Assembly (NCBI RefSeq): GCF_013414345.1
Contig: NZ_CP058670.1
Span: 1,798,001-1,862,000, forward strand
DNA length: 64,000 bases
Source of the DNA: Microcella indica
GTDB lineage: Bacteria; Actinomycetota; Actinomycetes; Actinomycetales; Microbacteriaceae
Direction: 5' to 3'
Part shown: positions 16,699-23,977 of the stretch, in pieces
Layout: every line of letters begins with the position of its first letter
Numbering within the stretch: the stretch's first letter is position 1
Program-made: the position numbers and the translations under genes
The notes under the pieces: generated by a model
What the model saw: only the letters and a program-made list of their open reading frames with translations
Told to the model about the DNA's origin: nothing
Databases searched by the model: none

Positions 16699-17727
16699 AT
16701 GCAGAAGCGGGCGATTCTTCTCGGCGGATCCGGTCAGATCGGCACAGCCGCCGCCCGCACCCTCCTCACGCACGGCTGGGACGTCACGGTCGCGCACCGC
16801 GGCGAGCGCCCGAGCACCGTCGAGGGCGTGCGCACCCTCACCCTGGACCGCGAGGATGCGGCGGCTGCGCGCTCCGCCGCCTCCGGCGCCGACCTCGTTC
16901 TCGACTGCGTCGCCTACACCGCCGAGCACGCGGAGACGTACGCGCCCCTCGCGGGCGATGTGGGGTCGCTCGTCGTCATCTCCACGGCGTCCGTCTACGC
17001 GGGGATCGACGGCTCCTCACCCGACGACGCGACCGGGGTCGACGACTTTCCCACTTACCCCGTGCCGATCACCGAGGACCACCCCACCGTCGGCGAGGCG
17101 GGCCCCGGCGCGCGCACCGGCTACTCGGCCGGCAAGGCCGCGCTCGAGCGCGCCCTGCTCGCGATCGACGCACTGCCCGTGACGATCCTGCGCCCCGGCG
17201 CCATCCACGGCCCCGAGTCGCCGGCGCTGCGCGAGTGGTACTTCCTCGGTCGCGCGCTCGATGGTCGCGACCGCGTGCCGCTCGCCTACCGCGGGGAGAG
17301 CAGGTTCTCGACATCGGCGACGGTGAACATCGCCGAGCTCGTGCGGCTCGCGGCCGAGCATCCGGGCCAGCGGGTTCTCAACGCCGTCGACGACCCGGTG
17401 CCCACGGCGCTCGAGATCGGGCAGGACGTCTTCGCCCACGTCGGCCACACCGCCGAATTCGATCTGCTCGCGGGGCCCCCCGTCGACGGCGTCGGCGCGC
17501 ACCCGTGGGCGGCGCCGAACCCCATGGTGCTGTCGATGCAGGCAGCGCGCGAGCAGCTCGGCTACGAGCCCCTCGGCACGCACCGGTCGACGATCGGCTC
17601 TGCGCTCGACTGGATGCTCGCGCGCGTCGCGGAGGGCGACTGGCGCGAGCTCTTCCCCGGGCTCGCGCGGTACGGCGCCGAACACTGGTTCGACTACGCC
17701 GCCGAGGATCGCGCGCTCGGCGTCTGA
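16699..17727 (+). CDS. NAD-dependent epimerase/reductase-like protein
   Basis: A 342-residue Rossmann-fold protein of the extended short-chain dehydrogenase type. The nucleotide-binding motif is ILLGGSGQIGTAAA, the serine is in VVISTASVYAG, and a YxxxK pair is present in TGYSAGKAALERALL, followed by ILRPGAIHGP. The architecture matches atypical epimerases and isoflavone-reductase-like proteins. The substrate is unknown. ATG at 16699 is divergent from the membrane protein gene 64 bp away. Four imperfect 18-bp repeats begin immediately after its stop codon. Confidence 0.84.
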   Translation: MQKRAILLGGSGQIGTAAARTLLTHGWDVTVAHRGERPSTVEGVRTLTLDREDAAAARSAASGADLVLDCVAYTAEHAETYAPLAGDVGSLVVISTASVYAGIDGSSPDDATGVDDFPTYPVPITEDHPTVGEAGPGARTGYSAGKAALERALLAIDALPVTILRPGAIHGPESPALREWYFLGRALDGRDRVPLAYRGESRFSTSATVNIAELVRLAAEHPGQRVLNAVDDPVPTALEIGQDVFAHVGHTAEFDLLAGPPVDGVGAHPWAAPNPMVLSMQAAREQLGYEPLGTHRSTIGSALDWMLARVAEGDWRELFPGLARYGAEHWFDYAAEDRALGV

Positions 17728-17799
17728 CTGCGCTCCCCGCCGATACTGCGCTCCCAGCCAACACCGGGTTCCCAGCCGACACCGGGTTCCCGTCCAGCG
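17728..17799 (+). repeat. Four imperfect 18-bp tandem repeats
   Basis: Units at 17728-17745, 17746-17763, 17764-17781 and 17782-17799 are built on a core like GTTCCCAGCCGACACC, with neighbouring units differing at a few positions. The array starts on the first base after a stop codon and fills half of the gap to the next gene. No hairpin or coding role is evident. Confidence 0.7.
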
Positions 17800-17859
17800 T
17801 GCCGCGCGCTCCGAATGGTGTGATGACAGCACTCGACCGTTCTGACACCTAGGAGCCCC

Positions 17860-18801
17860 ATGCCGCGCCGCGCCCTCGACACGACCGTGCCCGACCTCAC
17901 CGGACGCCTCGCCGTCGTCACGGGGGCCAACAGCGGCCTCGGCTTCGGCCTCACCGGCCGGCTCGCCGAGGCGGGCGCCGAGGTCGTCATGGCGGTGCGC
18001 AATCGGGAGAAGGGCGAGGACGCTCGTACGCGGCTGCTCGAGCAGCATCCCGCCGCGACGCTGCGCCTGCTCGACCTCGATCTGGCCTCGCTCGACAGCG
18101 TGCGCGCCGCGGCGCACTCCCTCCTGGAGGAGGACTGCCCGATCGACCTGCTGATCAACAACGCCGGCATCATGGCCGTGCCGGAGCTCGAGCGCACCGA
18201 GGACGGCTTCGAGCTGCAGTTCGGCAGCAACCACCTGGGTCCGTTCGCCCTCACCGGCCATCTGCTGCCCGCCCTCGTGCGCGCCGAGGCACCGCGTGTG
18301 GTCTCGACGAGCAGCCTTGCCGCGAACGCCGGCCGCTGGCAGTGGGAGAACCTGAACGCGGAGCAGGGCTACAGCGCCTGGGGCGCCTACGGCCTGTCGA
18401 AGCTCGCGAACCTCTCCTTCGCCCGGGAGCTGCAGCGCCGCAGCGACGCCCACGGGTGGGGGCTCCTGAGCACCGCCGCGCACCCGGGCGGCACCCTCAC
18501 GAACCTGCAGACGACGGGCCCGCGGCGCGGGGTCGCGCCGAGCAAGCGCCGCCAGCGCCTGGCCGCCCGCATCATGCAGACGGTCGATGTCGGCATGCTG
18601 CCGTCCCTGTACGCGGCGACGAGCCCCGACGCCGAGCCGGGCGGCTACTACGGCCCGAAGGGCTTCCTCGAGGTGCGCGGCGAGCCGGCACGAGCGCGCA
18701 TCCCCCGCGCCGCCCGCGATCGCGCGGCCGAGGCCCGCCTCTGGGCGGTCTCGGAGAGCCTCACCGGTGTGCGCTTCGTGGAGCAGGTGCCCGCAGTCTG
18801 A
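17860..18801 (+). CDS. Short-chain dehydrogenase/reductase
   Basis: A 313-residue SDR of the retinol-dehydrogenase/oxidoreductase type. The cofactor motif is [17 protein letters not shown], the NNAG motif is [13 protein letters not shown], and catalytic residues sit in [10 protein letters not shown] (Ser) and [12 protein letters not shown] (Tyr-x3-Lys). The C-terminal part, ending in [10 protein letters not shown], is a variable substrate loop. A substrate cannot be given. It is the first gene after the 18-bp repeat array and is followed 33 bp later by the NYN-domain gene. Confidence 0.88.
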   Translation: MPRRALDTTVPDLTGRLAVVTGANSGLGFGLTGRLAEAGAEVVMAVRNREKGEDARTRLLEQHPAATLRLLDLDLASLDSVRAAAHSLLEEDCPIDLLINNAGIMAVPELERTEDGFELQFGSNHLGPFALTGHLLPALVRAEAPRVVSTSSLAANAGRWQWENLNAEQGYSAWGAYGLSKLANLSFARELQRRSDAHGWGLLSTAAHPGGTLTNLQTTGPRRGVAPSKRRQRLAARIMQTVDVGMLPSLYAATSPDAEPGGYYGPKGFLEVRGEPARARIPRAARDRAAEARLWAVSESLTGVRFVEQVPAV

Positions 18802-18834
18802 CCGTGCGCGCCGCGGGCCTGACAGACTGGCCCC

Positions 18835-19794
18835 ATGGCTGAACCGTTCGAAGGTCGTGTCGCGGTCTACATCGACTTCGACAACATCGTGATCTCCCGC
18901 TACGACCAGGTGCACGGTCGCGGCGCATGGCGCAAAGACAACGTCTACCGGCTCCCGGCGGGCCTCACGGGCGCGACCGACGAGATCAAGGACAAGCTGC
19001 GGCACGCCGAGGTCGACATCAGCGCCATTCTCGACTTCGCGTCGAGCTTCGGCACGATCGTGCTCTCGCGCGCCTATGCGGACTGGTCGATCGGCGTCAA
19101 CGCCGCCTACCAGGGCCAGCTCATGGAGCGCGCCGTCGACCTCACGCAGCTCTTCCCCGCGACGCAGCAGATGAAGAACGGCGCCGACATCCGCCTCTCG
19201 GTCGACGTCGTCGAAGACCTCTTTCGCCTGCCCGACATCACGCACGTCGTCATCGCCGCGGGCGACAGCGACTACATCGCGCTCGCGCAGCGCTCCAAGC
19301 GCCTCGGCCGCTACGTGGTCGGTATCGGCGTGGCGGGCGGCACGAGCAAGAGCCTCAAGGCGGCGTGCAACGAGTTCGCCGACTACGACGGTCTGCCGGG
19401 CATCCGCCCCGCGTCGCGCATCGCCGCCGACCTCAGCAGCGCGGTCGAGGCGGAGGACGGCGCGAAGGATGCGGCCGAAGCCGCCGACACCGACGATTCT
19501 GCCGACACCAAGCCCCGCCGTCGCCGCGCGACGAAGCCCGCCACCACCTCAGCGCGCACGACGCAGGACGAGGCGACCGGTCTGCTCGTGCGCGCGCTGC
19601 GCCTCGCCCATGAGAAGGACGACAGCGACTGGCTGCACAACTCTGAGGTGAAGAAGCAGATGGTGCGCCTCGACCCCGCCTTCAACGAGAAGGTGCTCGG
19701 CTTCTCGTCGTTCAGCGCGTTCGTCAAGTCGCGCGAGGAGGTCGCCGAGCTCGACGAGAGCTCGCAGAACCGCCGAGTGCGCCTGCGCGACTAG
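18835..19794 (+). CDS. NYN-domain (PIN-like RNase fold) protein with C-terminal OST-HTH/LOTUS domain
   Basis: A 319-residue protein. The N-terminal ~165 residues are a NYN domain: VAVYIDFDNIVISRYDQ carries the first acidic cluster, and VVIAAGDSDYIALAQR the second. These acids bind metal in PIN-like nucleases. After an acidic/alanine linker with RRRRATK-like basic patch, residues ~245-319 form an OST-HTH domain (LLVRALRLAHEKDDSDWL). This pairing suggests RNA binding and processing. Its last 152 bp are duplicated perfectly at 30440-30591, making this gene the target site of the island downstream. The intact copy is the left one; the gene's own terminator now lies past the right copy. Confidence 0.88.
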   Translation: MAEPFEGRVAVYIDFDNIVISRYDQVHGRGAWRKDNVYRLPAGLTGATDEIKDKLRHAEVDISAILDFASSFGTIVLSRAYADWSIGVNAAYQGQLMERAVDLTQLFPATQQMKNGADIRLSVDVVEDLFRLPDITHVVIAAGDSDYIALAQRSKRLGRYVVGIGVAGGTSKSLKAACNEFADYDGLPGIRPASRIAADLSSAVEAEDGAKDAAEAADTDDSADTKPRRRRATKPATTSARTTQDEATGLLVRALRLAHEKDDSDWLHNSEVKKQMVRLDPAFNEKVLGFSSFSAFVKSREEVAELDESSQNRRVRLRD

Positions 19795-19796
19795 GG
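19645..19796 (+). repeat. Left 152-bp direct repeat bounding the island
   Basis: This is the last 150 bases of the NYN gene plus two bases after its TAG. Every base matches 30440-30591. Identity stops abruptly on both sides: CTCT before and CTCA after in this copy, against TACG before and GCGA after in the right copy. It behaves like attL of an integrated element, or like the product of a single crossover. Confidence 0.95.
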
Positions 19797-19797
19797 C

Positions 19798-19916
19798 TCA
19801 GGCATCGCACGCGACTCGAAAGCCCATGTGGGTTGTCGAGGAATCACGGCTCTGCCGCGTGCGGGCGGCGGGGCGGTATCGCAGGCAGTACTCCGGTGCG
19901 CACAGGTGCGAGCCTC
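19798..19916 (-). pseudogene. Formylglycine-generating enzyme gene, 3' fragment (split by IS)
   Basis: This piece encodes the C-terminal ~37 residues of the enzyme: SHLCAPEYCLRYRPAAR and then HMGFRVACDA with a TGA stop at 19798-19800. The Cys-x4-Cys pair (LCAPEYC) corresponds to the copper-binding catalytic cysteines of aerobic FGE. It is separated from the rest of the gene by the IS at 19917-21161. Its bases 19913-19916 (CCTC) are one copy of the target duplication. Without the N-terminal part it cannot be expressed as an enzyme. Confidence 0.9.
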
Positions 19917-19999
19917 TGGCCTGACCCCAGATTTTCGGTCCGTTCGTTATGAGAGTCGTCTTGTTGCCCCGCTCGTCGGGGAGGAAGACTGGATTCATC

Positions 20000-20284
20000 A
20001 TGACCACGAGAAGGCGCCGGCACACGCCGGAACAGATCGTTCGCAAGCTCGGCATCGCTGACCGTGTCCTGGCCGATGGCGGCGACGTTGCAGCTGCCTG
20101 CCGGGAGCTCGGCGTGTCGGAGCAGACCTACTACCGGTGGCGCAACCAATACGGCGGCCTGAAAGCAGAAGACGCGAAACGGCTCAAAGAGCTCGAGAAA
20201 CAGAACGCGACCTTGAAGCGACTGCTGGCTGAGGCGGAGCTGGAGAAGGCGGCGTTGAAGGAGCTGGCAGAGGGAAACTTTTAG
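20000..20284 (+). CDS. IS3-family transposase OrfA
   Basis: A 94-residue DNA-binding subunit. It begins MTTRRRRHTPEQIVRKL, with a helix-turn-helix (VAAACRELGVSEQTYYRWRN) and a leucine-zipper-like coiled coil (KELEKQNATLKRLLAEAELE) that drives multimerisation. It ends EGNF* at 20284. Just before the stop the bases G GGA AAC form a canonical slippery heptamer; a -1 shift there joins it to the OrfB frame to give the full transposase. Confidence 0.92.
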   Translation: MTTRRRRHTPEQIVRKLGIADRVLADGGDVAAACRELGVSEQTYYRWRNQYGGLKAEDAKRLKELEKQNATLKRLLAEAELEKAALKELAEGNF

Positions 20285-20316
20285 GCCCGGGCAGACGCCG
20301 CGCCGCGATCCGTCAC

Positions 20317-21120
20317 TTGCTGAGCGTGTTCGACATCAGTGAGCGGATGGCGTGTCGTCTGGTCGGGCTGAGCAGATCGGCCTGGCGCCGACCCTTGGTC
20401 TCGGAGACCTGCGCCGACCCAGACGCTGCATTGCGGACGTGGCTGCGAGCGTGGGCGAAGACTCATCCTCGGCGCGGCTACCGCAACGCCCACGCCGACG
20501 CCGTCGGTGAGGGCTGGGTGGTGAACGTCAAGAAGATCCAACGGCTCTGGCGTGAGGAAGGCCTGCGGGTGATCGTGCGTCGTCGCCGCAAACGCGTCGG
20601 CGCCTCCACCGCTGAACCTATCCCGGCTGACGCGCCTAACACGGTGTGGGCGGTGGATTTCCAGTTCGATGCCACCGAGAACGGTCGCAACCTGAAGATC
20701 GCCTCGATCATCGATGAGCACACCCGCGAATGCGTCGGCGGGCTCGTGGAGCGCTCGATCACCGCCGACCGGCTCGTGGACGAACTGGAGCGCATCGTCG
20801 CCCACCGTGGCCTGCCGACTGTGTTGCGGTGCGACAACGGGCCCGAGTTCGTCTCCCAAACCCTCGCCGACTGGGCGAACGACTCGGTGGGGATCTCCTA
20901 CATTCCGCCGGGCCAGCCGTGGCGCAACGGCTACGTGGAATCGTTCAACTCCCGCATTCGCGACGAGTGTTTGAACCTGAACAGTTTCTACAGCCTGCAC
21001 CATGCCCGGGTCGTGATCGGCGACTGGAAAAGGGACTACAACCATGGCCGTCGCCACTCCGCGCTCGGCTACCGGACCCCGGCGGCCTATGCTCGGGACT
21101 GCACGCATCGAAACCCGTGA
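20317..21120 (+). CDS. IS3-family transposase OrfB (DDE integrase domain)
   Basis: The catalytic part of the transposase, 267 residues from ATG 20317; as a frameshift product it would begin at about 20275. The DDE triad is in AVDFQFDATE (Asp), RCDNGPEFVS (Asp) and YVESFNSRIRDE (Glu). The C-terminal RRHSALGYRTPAAYA is typical of the rve domain. It moves the IS at 19917-21161. Stop at 21118-21120, about 40 bp from the right inverted repeat. Confidence 0.92.
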   Translation: MLSVFDISERMACRLVGLSRSAWRRPLVSETCADPDAALRTWLRAWAKTHPRRGYRNAHADAVGEGWVVNVKKIQRLWREEGLRVIVRRRRKRVGASTAEPIPADAPNTVWAVDFQFDATENGRNLKIASIIDEHTRECVGGLVERSITADRLVDELERIVAHRGLPTVLRCDNGPEFVSQTLADWANDSVGISYIPPGQPWRNGYVESFNSRIRDECLNLNSFYSLHHARVVIGDWKRDYNHGRRHSALGYRTPAAYARDCTHRNP

Positions 21121-21161
21121 CGACTCCCAAACGGCGTGGACCGAAACACGGGGTCAGGCCA

Positions 21162-21925
21162 CCTCCCTTGGCGACGCGCGAGCGGGCGGTAGCGTCGACC
21201 GACACCTGCGGCGAGCACTCGCACGTGGAGGCGTGGTGGGCATCCGTCCACGCGGTCGACGTCCACTCCCACACGTTGCCGGTCATGTCGACGAGCCCGA
21301 ACCCGTTGGCGGGAAACGTGCCCACGGGAGACGTTCCCCGCCACCCGAGCGCGCCGGTGTTGCGCCACGGGAAGTTTCCCTGCCACGTGTTCGCCTTCAG
21401 AGACCCGACGTGTTGCGGCTCCTCTCCCCACGCAAACGTCGCACCGTCGAGACCCCCGCGAGCAGCAAATTCCCACTCCTCCTCGGTCGGCAGTCGAGTG
21501 TTGGACCATGCGCAGTACGCATCGGCATCGTCCGCGGAAACCTGGACAACCGGATGGCTGCCTTTGCCCTCGACGTCAGAGCCCGGCCCGAAGGGACTCC
21601 GCCAGCACGCTCCAGGAACCCATCGCCACCATAGGCGCCAGTCCCTGAGGTCGACGGGGCCCGCCGGCGGCGTGAACACGAGGGAGCCAGGCGAGGTGTC
21701 CAGACCGGGAGCGTCAGGGAAATCTGCGGGATCAAGCGTCCTCTCCGCCGTCGTCACGTACCCGCTCGCATCGACGAACTCTGCGAACTGGGCATTCGTG
21801 ACCGGGGTTCGACCGATGCGGAAGCCCGCGACCTCGCGCTCCACGACTGGGCTCTCTTCGGGATAGAACGATGCCGATCCCATGCGGAACCATCCCCCCT
21901 CTATCGCGACCAGGTCGGCACTCAC
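21162..21925 (-). pseudogene. Formylglycine-generating enzyme gene, 5' fragment (split by IS)
   Basis: This encodes about 254 residues of a sulfatase-modifying (FGE-sulfatase) domain: VAIEGGWFRMGS at the start, EVAGFRIGRTPVTNAQFAEF, PVVQVSADDADAYCAWSN, RLPTEEEWEFAARGG and GLVDMTGNVWEWT, ending RVAKGG at the IS. FGE converts the Cys of CxPSR in sulfatases to formylglycine. Joining it to 19798-19912 restores 292 residues without a frame change. GTG 21925 overlaps the stop of the DUF202 gene upstream (GTGA). The break removes the catalytic cysteines. Confidence 0.9.
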
Positions 21926-22263
21926 CACGGGGCTCCCTGGCCGACGAGGACGAATCCGAGGGCGGCGACACCGAGAAGGAGCGTGACAAGGCTTACCGCC
22001 GCCACCGCGCGGCCGCTTGCGTACACGGCAGGAGCGCCGGAAACGAGCGCACGCGCGGCCGTTCGGTACCGGACGGACGTGGCGGCATACGCCGCGACGG
22101 TGAGCGCGAGTGCGGGCAGCCCGATCCACAGCGCAACGGCGGGGTCGAGAATCTCGCTGTACCTGATTGCGAGCGCCAGCCCAACGGCGAGCGTGAGACA
22201 TGTTCGCCGCCACGCGAGCAACGTGCGCTCCGCCTGAAGGCCCGTGTCGACGACGGCAGTCAC
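21922..22263 (-). CDS. DUF202 inner-membrane protein (YidG-like)
   Basis: A 113-residue protein with three membrane spans and the DUF202 hallmark LQAERTLLAWRRTCLTLAVG at the start of the first span. GTG 22263 overlaps the stop of the preceding DUF202 gene (GTGA), and its own stop overlaps the FGE start, so four genes are coupled. Function is unknown for the family. A pair of DUF202 genes next to a sulfatase and its maturase is also what I recall for E. coli yidG/yidH, which suggests a role in sulfatase maturation or transport of product. Confidence 0.85.
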   Translation of the reverse strand: MTAVVDTGLQAERTLLAWRRTCLTLAVGLALAIRYSEILDPAVALWIGLPALALTVAAYAATSVRYRTAARALVSGAPAVYASGRAVAAVSLVTLLLGVAALGFVLVGQGAPW

Positions 22264-22364
22264 GTGAGAACGCTCCCGATGATGATCGCGATGATGGCGA
22301 GGGAGGACCCGATCGCGATGACTCCCCCGATCGACATACCGGGCAACGGGCGCGACACGCGTAT
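22260..22364 (-). pseudogene. DUF202 (YidH-like) gene, 3' fragment
   Basis: It encodes the C-terminal ~34 residues: RVSRPLPGMSIGGVIAIG, then the last span ending IIIGSVLT and a TGA at 22260-22262. The fragment is cut off by the IS at 22365-23707. The bases TAT at 22362-22364 are one target-duplication copy. Together with 23708-23977 it rebuilds a 123-residue DUF202 protein. Confidence 0.88.
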
Positions 22365-22403
22365 TGAATCCCCCCGGCGTGTTCGGAGAGCGTATTGCTG
22401 GTG

Positions 22404-23261
22404 TCAGCCCGCTTGTTCGAGGGGCTCGGTCAGAGCATATTCGAGCTGCTCCAGTTCGATCGGGGTGAGGTCATCGATCGAACTGTGGATGCGTTCGGTG
22501 TTAAACCACTGCACCCAGTCCGCGGTCGCGGCCTCGACCTGATCGACGTTTCGCCAGGGCCCTTCGTGATGGATCAACTCGGTCTTATAGAGTCCGATCT
22601 GGGACTCCGCGAGGGAGTTGTCGTAGGCGTCGCCGACGGATCCAACCGAGGGGTCGATGCCTTCCTCGATCAGGCGGTCGGTGAAGGCAATGGACGTATA
22701 GACGCTGCCGGCATCGGTGTGATGCGTCAGTCCGGCGAAGTCGGCGACGCCCTCGCGGCGCCTGGTCCAGAACGCCATCTCCAGGCAGTCGAGCACCAGC
22801 GGCGTCGTCATTCTCGTCGCCGCCCGCCAGCCCAGGATGCGGCGGGAGTGAACATCGAACACGAACGCGACGTAAACCCATCCGGACCACGACCACACGT
22901 AGGTGAAGTCAGCGACCCAGAGTTGGTTCGTGCGGAACCTGGCGAAATGCCGATCGACAAGGTCGGCAGGTCTGGTCTCGCGCGGGTCAGCATCGACCGG
23001 ATTGGTGCGTTTCCCACGTCGCACGCCAGCGATGCCGAGCTCGCGCATGAGGCGCTCCACCGTGCAACGGGCAATGTCGTGGCCCTCGCGGCGCAGACGC
23101 AACCAGAGCTTCCGAGCGCCCAGCACGCGCCGTTGCCGCTGCCAGCAGCCCAGCACGATCGGCTTCCACCGCTCATCGGACACCTGCCGCGCTGAGGGTC
23201 GACGCTTGCGGGCGTCATAGTAGGTCGATGGGGCGATCTTCACCTCATGCTGGGTGAGCAC
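22404..23261 (-). CDS. IS3-family transposase OrfB
   Basis: The catalytic subunit, 285 residues from the in-frame GTG at 23261; the open frame extends further upstream and would be read as an OrfAB fusion after frameshifting. The HTH_21-like N-terminus STYYDARKRRPSARQVSD is followed by the DDE acids in LWVADFTYVWSW, HHTDAGSVYTSIAF and SLAESQIGLYKTEL. The end WFNTERIHSSIDDLTPIE is the standard C-terminus of the rve domain. It mobilises the element at 22365-23707. Confidence 0.92.
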   Translation of the reverse strand: MLTQHEVKIAPSTYYDARKRRPSARQVSDERWKPIVLGCWQRQRRVLGARKLWLRLRREGHDIARCTVERLMRELGIAGVRRGKRTNPVDADPRETRPADLVDRHFARFRTNQLWVADFTYVWSWSGWVYVAFVFDVHSRRILGWRAATRMTTPLVLDCLEMAFWTRRREGVADFAGLTHHTDAGSVYTSIAFTDRLIEEGIDPSVGSVGDAYDNSLAESQIGLYKTELIHHEGPWRNVDQVEAATADWVQWFNTERIHSSIDDLTPIELEQLEYALTEPLEQAG

Positions 23262-23332
23262 GGCGCAGATCGACTCGACACCCCATCGCAGGCCACCATC
23301 ATTGCGGTCCTTGTGGTCGGTGATGAACGCGA

Positions 23333-23656
23333 CTATCGCTTCGCTGGCCGGTCGAGTTCGGCCGCGAAGAAAGCCGAAGCCGCCTTCAATATCTCGTTCG
23401 CCCGCCGCAACTCGGCGTTCTCTCGTTTGAGCTTCTTGATCTCCGCCTGCGCCTCGGTGGTCACCCCCGGCCGTTGGCCGACATCGACCTGCTGCCGCCG
23501 AATCCAGGTTCGGACCGTTTCGGGCGAGCCGATGCCGAGCATGCCGGCGACCGCGGTGATCGCGGCGTGCTCGCTGGGATAGTCAGGCCGCACCTCGGCG
23601 ACCATGCGGACTGCGCGCTCACGAAGCTCGCGCGGATACTTGTTGGGTCGTGCCAT
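23333..23656 (-). CDS. IS3-family transposase OrfA
   Basis: A 107-residue DNA-binding subunit, MARPNKYPRELRERAVRMV with the helix-turn-helix AAITAVAGMLGIGSPETVRT, then a coiled coil (IKKLKRENAELRRANEILK) and the tail AELDRPAKR*. It lies just inside the right inverted repeat, with ATG at 23656. A frameshift into OrfB is expected for the group, but I could not identify a clear slippery site. Confidence 0.92.
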   Translation of the reverse strand: MARPNKYPRELRERAVRMVAEVRPDYPSEHAAITAVAGMLGIGSPETVRTWIRRQQVDVGQRPGVTTEAQAEIKKLKRENAELRRANEILKAASAFFAAELDRPAKR

Positions 23657-23707
23657 GAGACTGATCCTTCCAAGGAATCGAGTCTCCGAACACGCCGGGG
23701 GGATTCA

Positions 23708-23977
23708 TATGGCCTTCTCTGTAGAGGCCCACGATACCCAGGCGTGCACGCTGCCCACGAGCCCAAGGGCAACGAAAATGAGCGCCGCCGCCAGTCGCCA
23801 CCCGCCTTGGATCGGCGCGTCAAGTACTTCGAGTGCGACGCCCGCGAGCATGAGTGCCAGCGCGGTGCGCACCCAGGAGAGGAACGTGCGCTCGTTCGCG
23901 AGCGAAAAACGCGGATCGGGTTCACCGCCAACCGAGAACACTCGGCGGGGAAACCGCCTCGGCGTCGGCTCAGGCAA
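23708..23977 (-). pseudogene. DUF202 (YidH-like) gene, 5' fragment
   Basis: It encodes ~90 residues with the DUF202 motif ANERTFLSWVRTALALML and two of three membrane spans, reaching WASTEKAI at the IS. Joining to 22260-22361 keeps the frame. The candidate start is TTG 23977, overlapping the end of the sulfatase gene by 8 bp; a GTG at the Val of RRVFSVGG is an alternative. The insertion removes the last span, so function is probably lost. In the uninterrupted operon it stood between the sulfatase and the second DUF202 gene. Confidence 0.85.

Larger units (their letters stand above)
19917..21161 (+). mobile_element. IS3-family insertion sequence, IS407-like group
   Basis: A 1245-bp element. 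The ends are inverted repeats starting TGGCCTGACCCC and sharing TTTCGGTCC slightly further in. It is flanked by a 4-bp target duplication CCTC (19913-19916 and 21162-21165), the length typical of the IS407 group. It carries orfA and orfB with a DDE transposase. Inserted into the FGE gene in the opposite orientation. Both open frames are full length, so it is probably still active or recently so. Confidence 0.92.
22365..23707 (-). mobile_element. IS3-family insertion sequence, IS3-like group
   Basis: A 1343-bp element. Its terminal inverted repeats are about 25 bp, beginning TGAATCCCCCCGGCG and continuing through TGTTCGGAGA at both ends with no visible mismatch. The target duplication is TAT (22362-22364 and 23708-23710), the 3-bp length usual for this group. 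Transposase genes read on the minus strand, the same direction as the operon it interrupts. It is unrelated in sequence and ends to the other IS in the island. Confidence 0.92.

Noticed and set aside
17728-17848. The 18-bp repeats as a coding repeat protein on the minus strand
   Set aside because: The frame encodes a GNPVSAGNPV-like repeat only because of the DNA periodicity; it runs into the antisense of a clear epimerase gene.
12108-18892. Many long antisense frames opposite genes
   Set aside because: They are the expected shadows of third-position GC bias. Their products are Arg/Ala/Gly-rich, without domains, and lack ribosome-binding sites.
19917-23707. The two IS elements as ends of a composite transposon
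   Set aside because: They differ in length, ends, target duplication length and group, and each has its own duplication, so they inserted independently. The island edges are the 152-bp repeats, not the IS ends.
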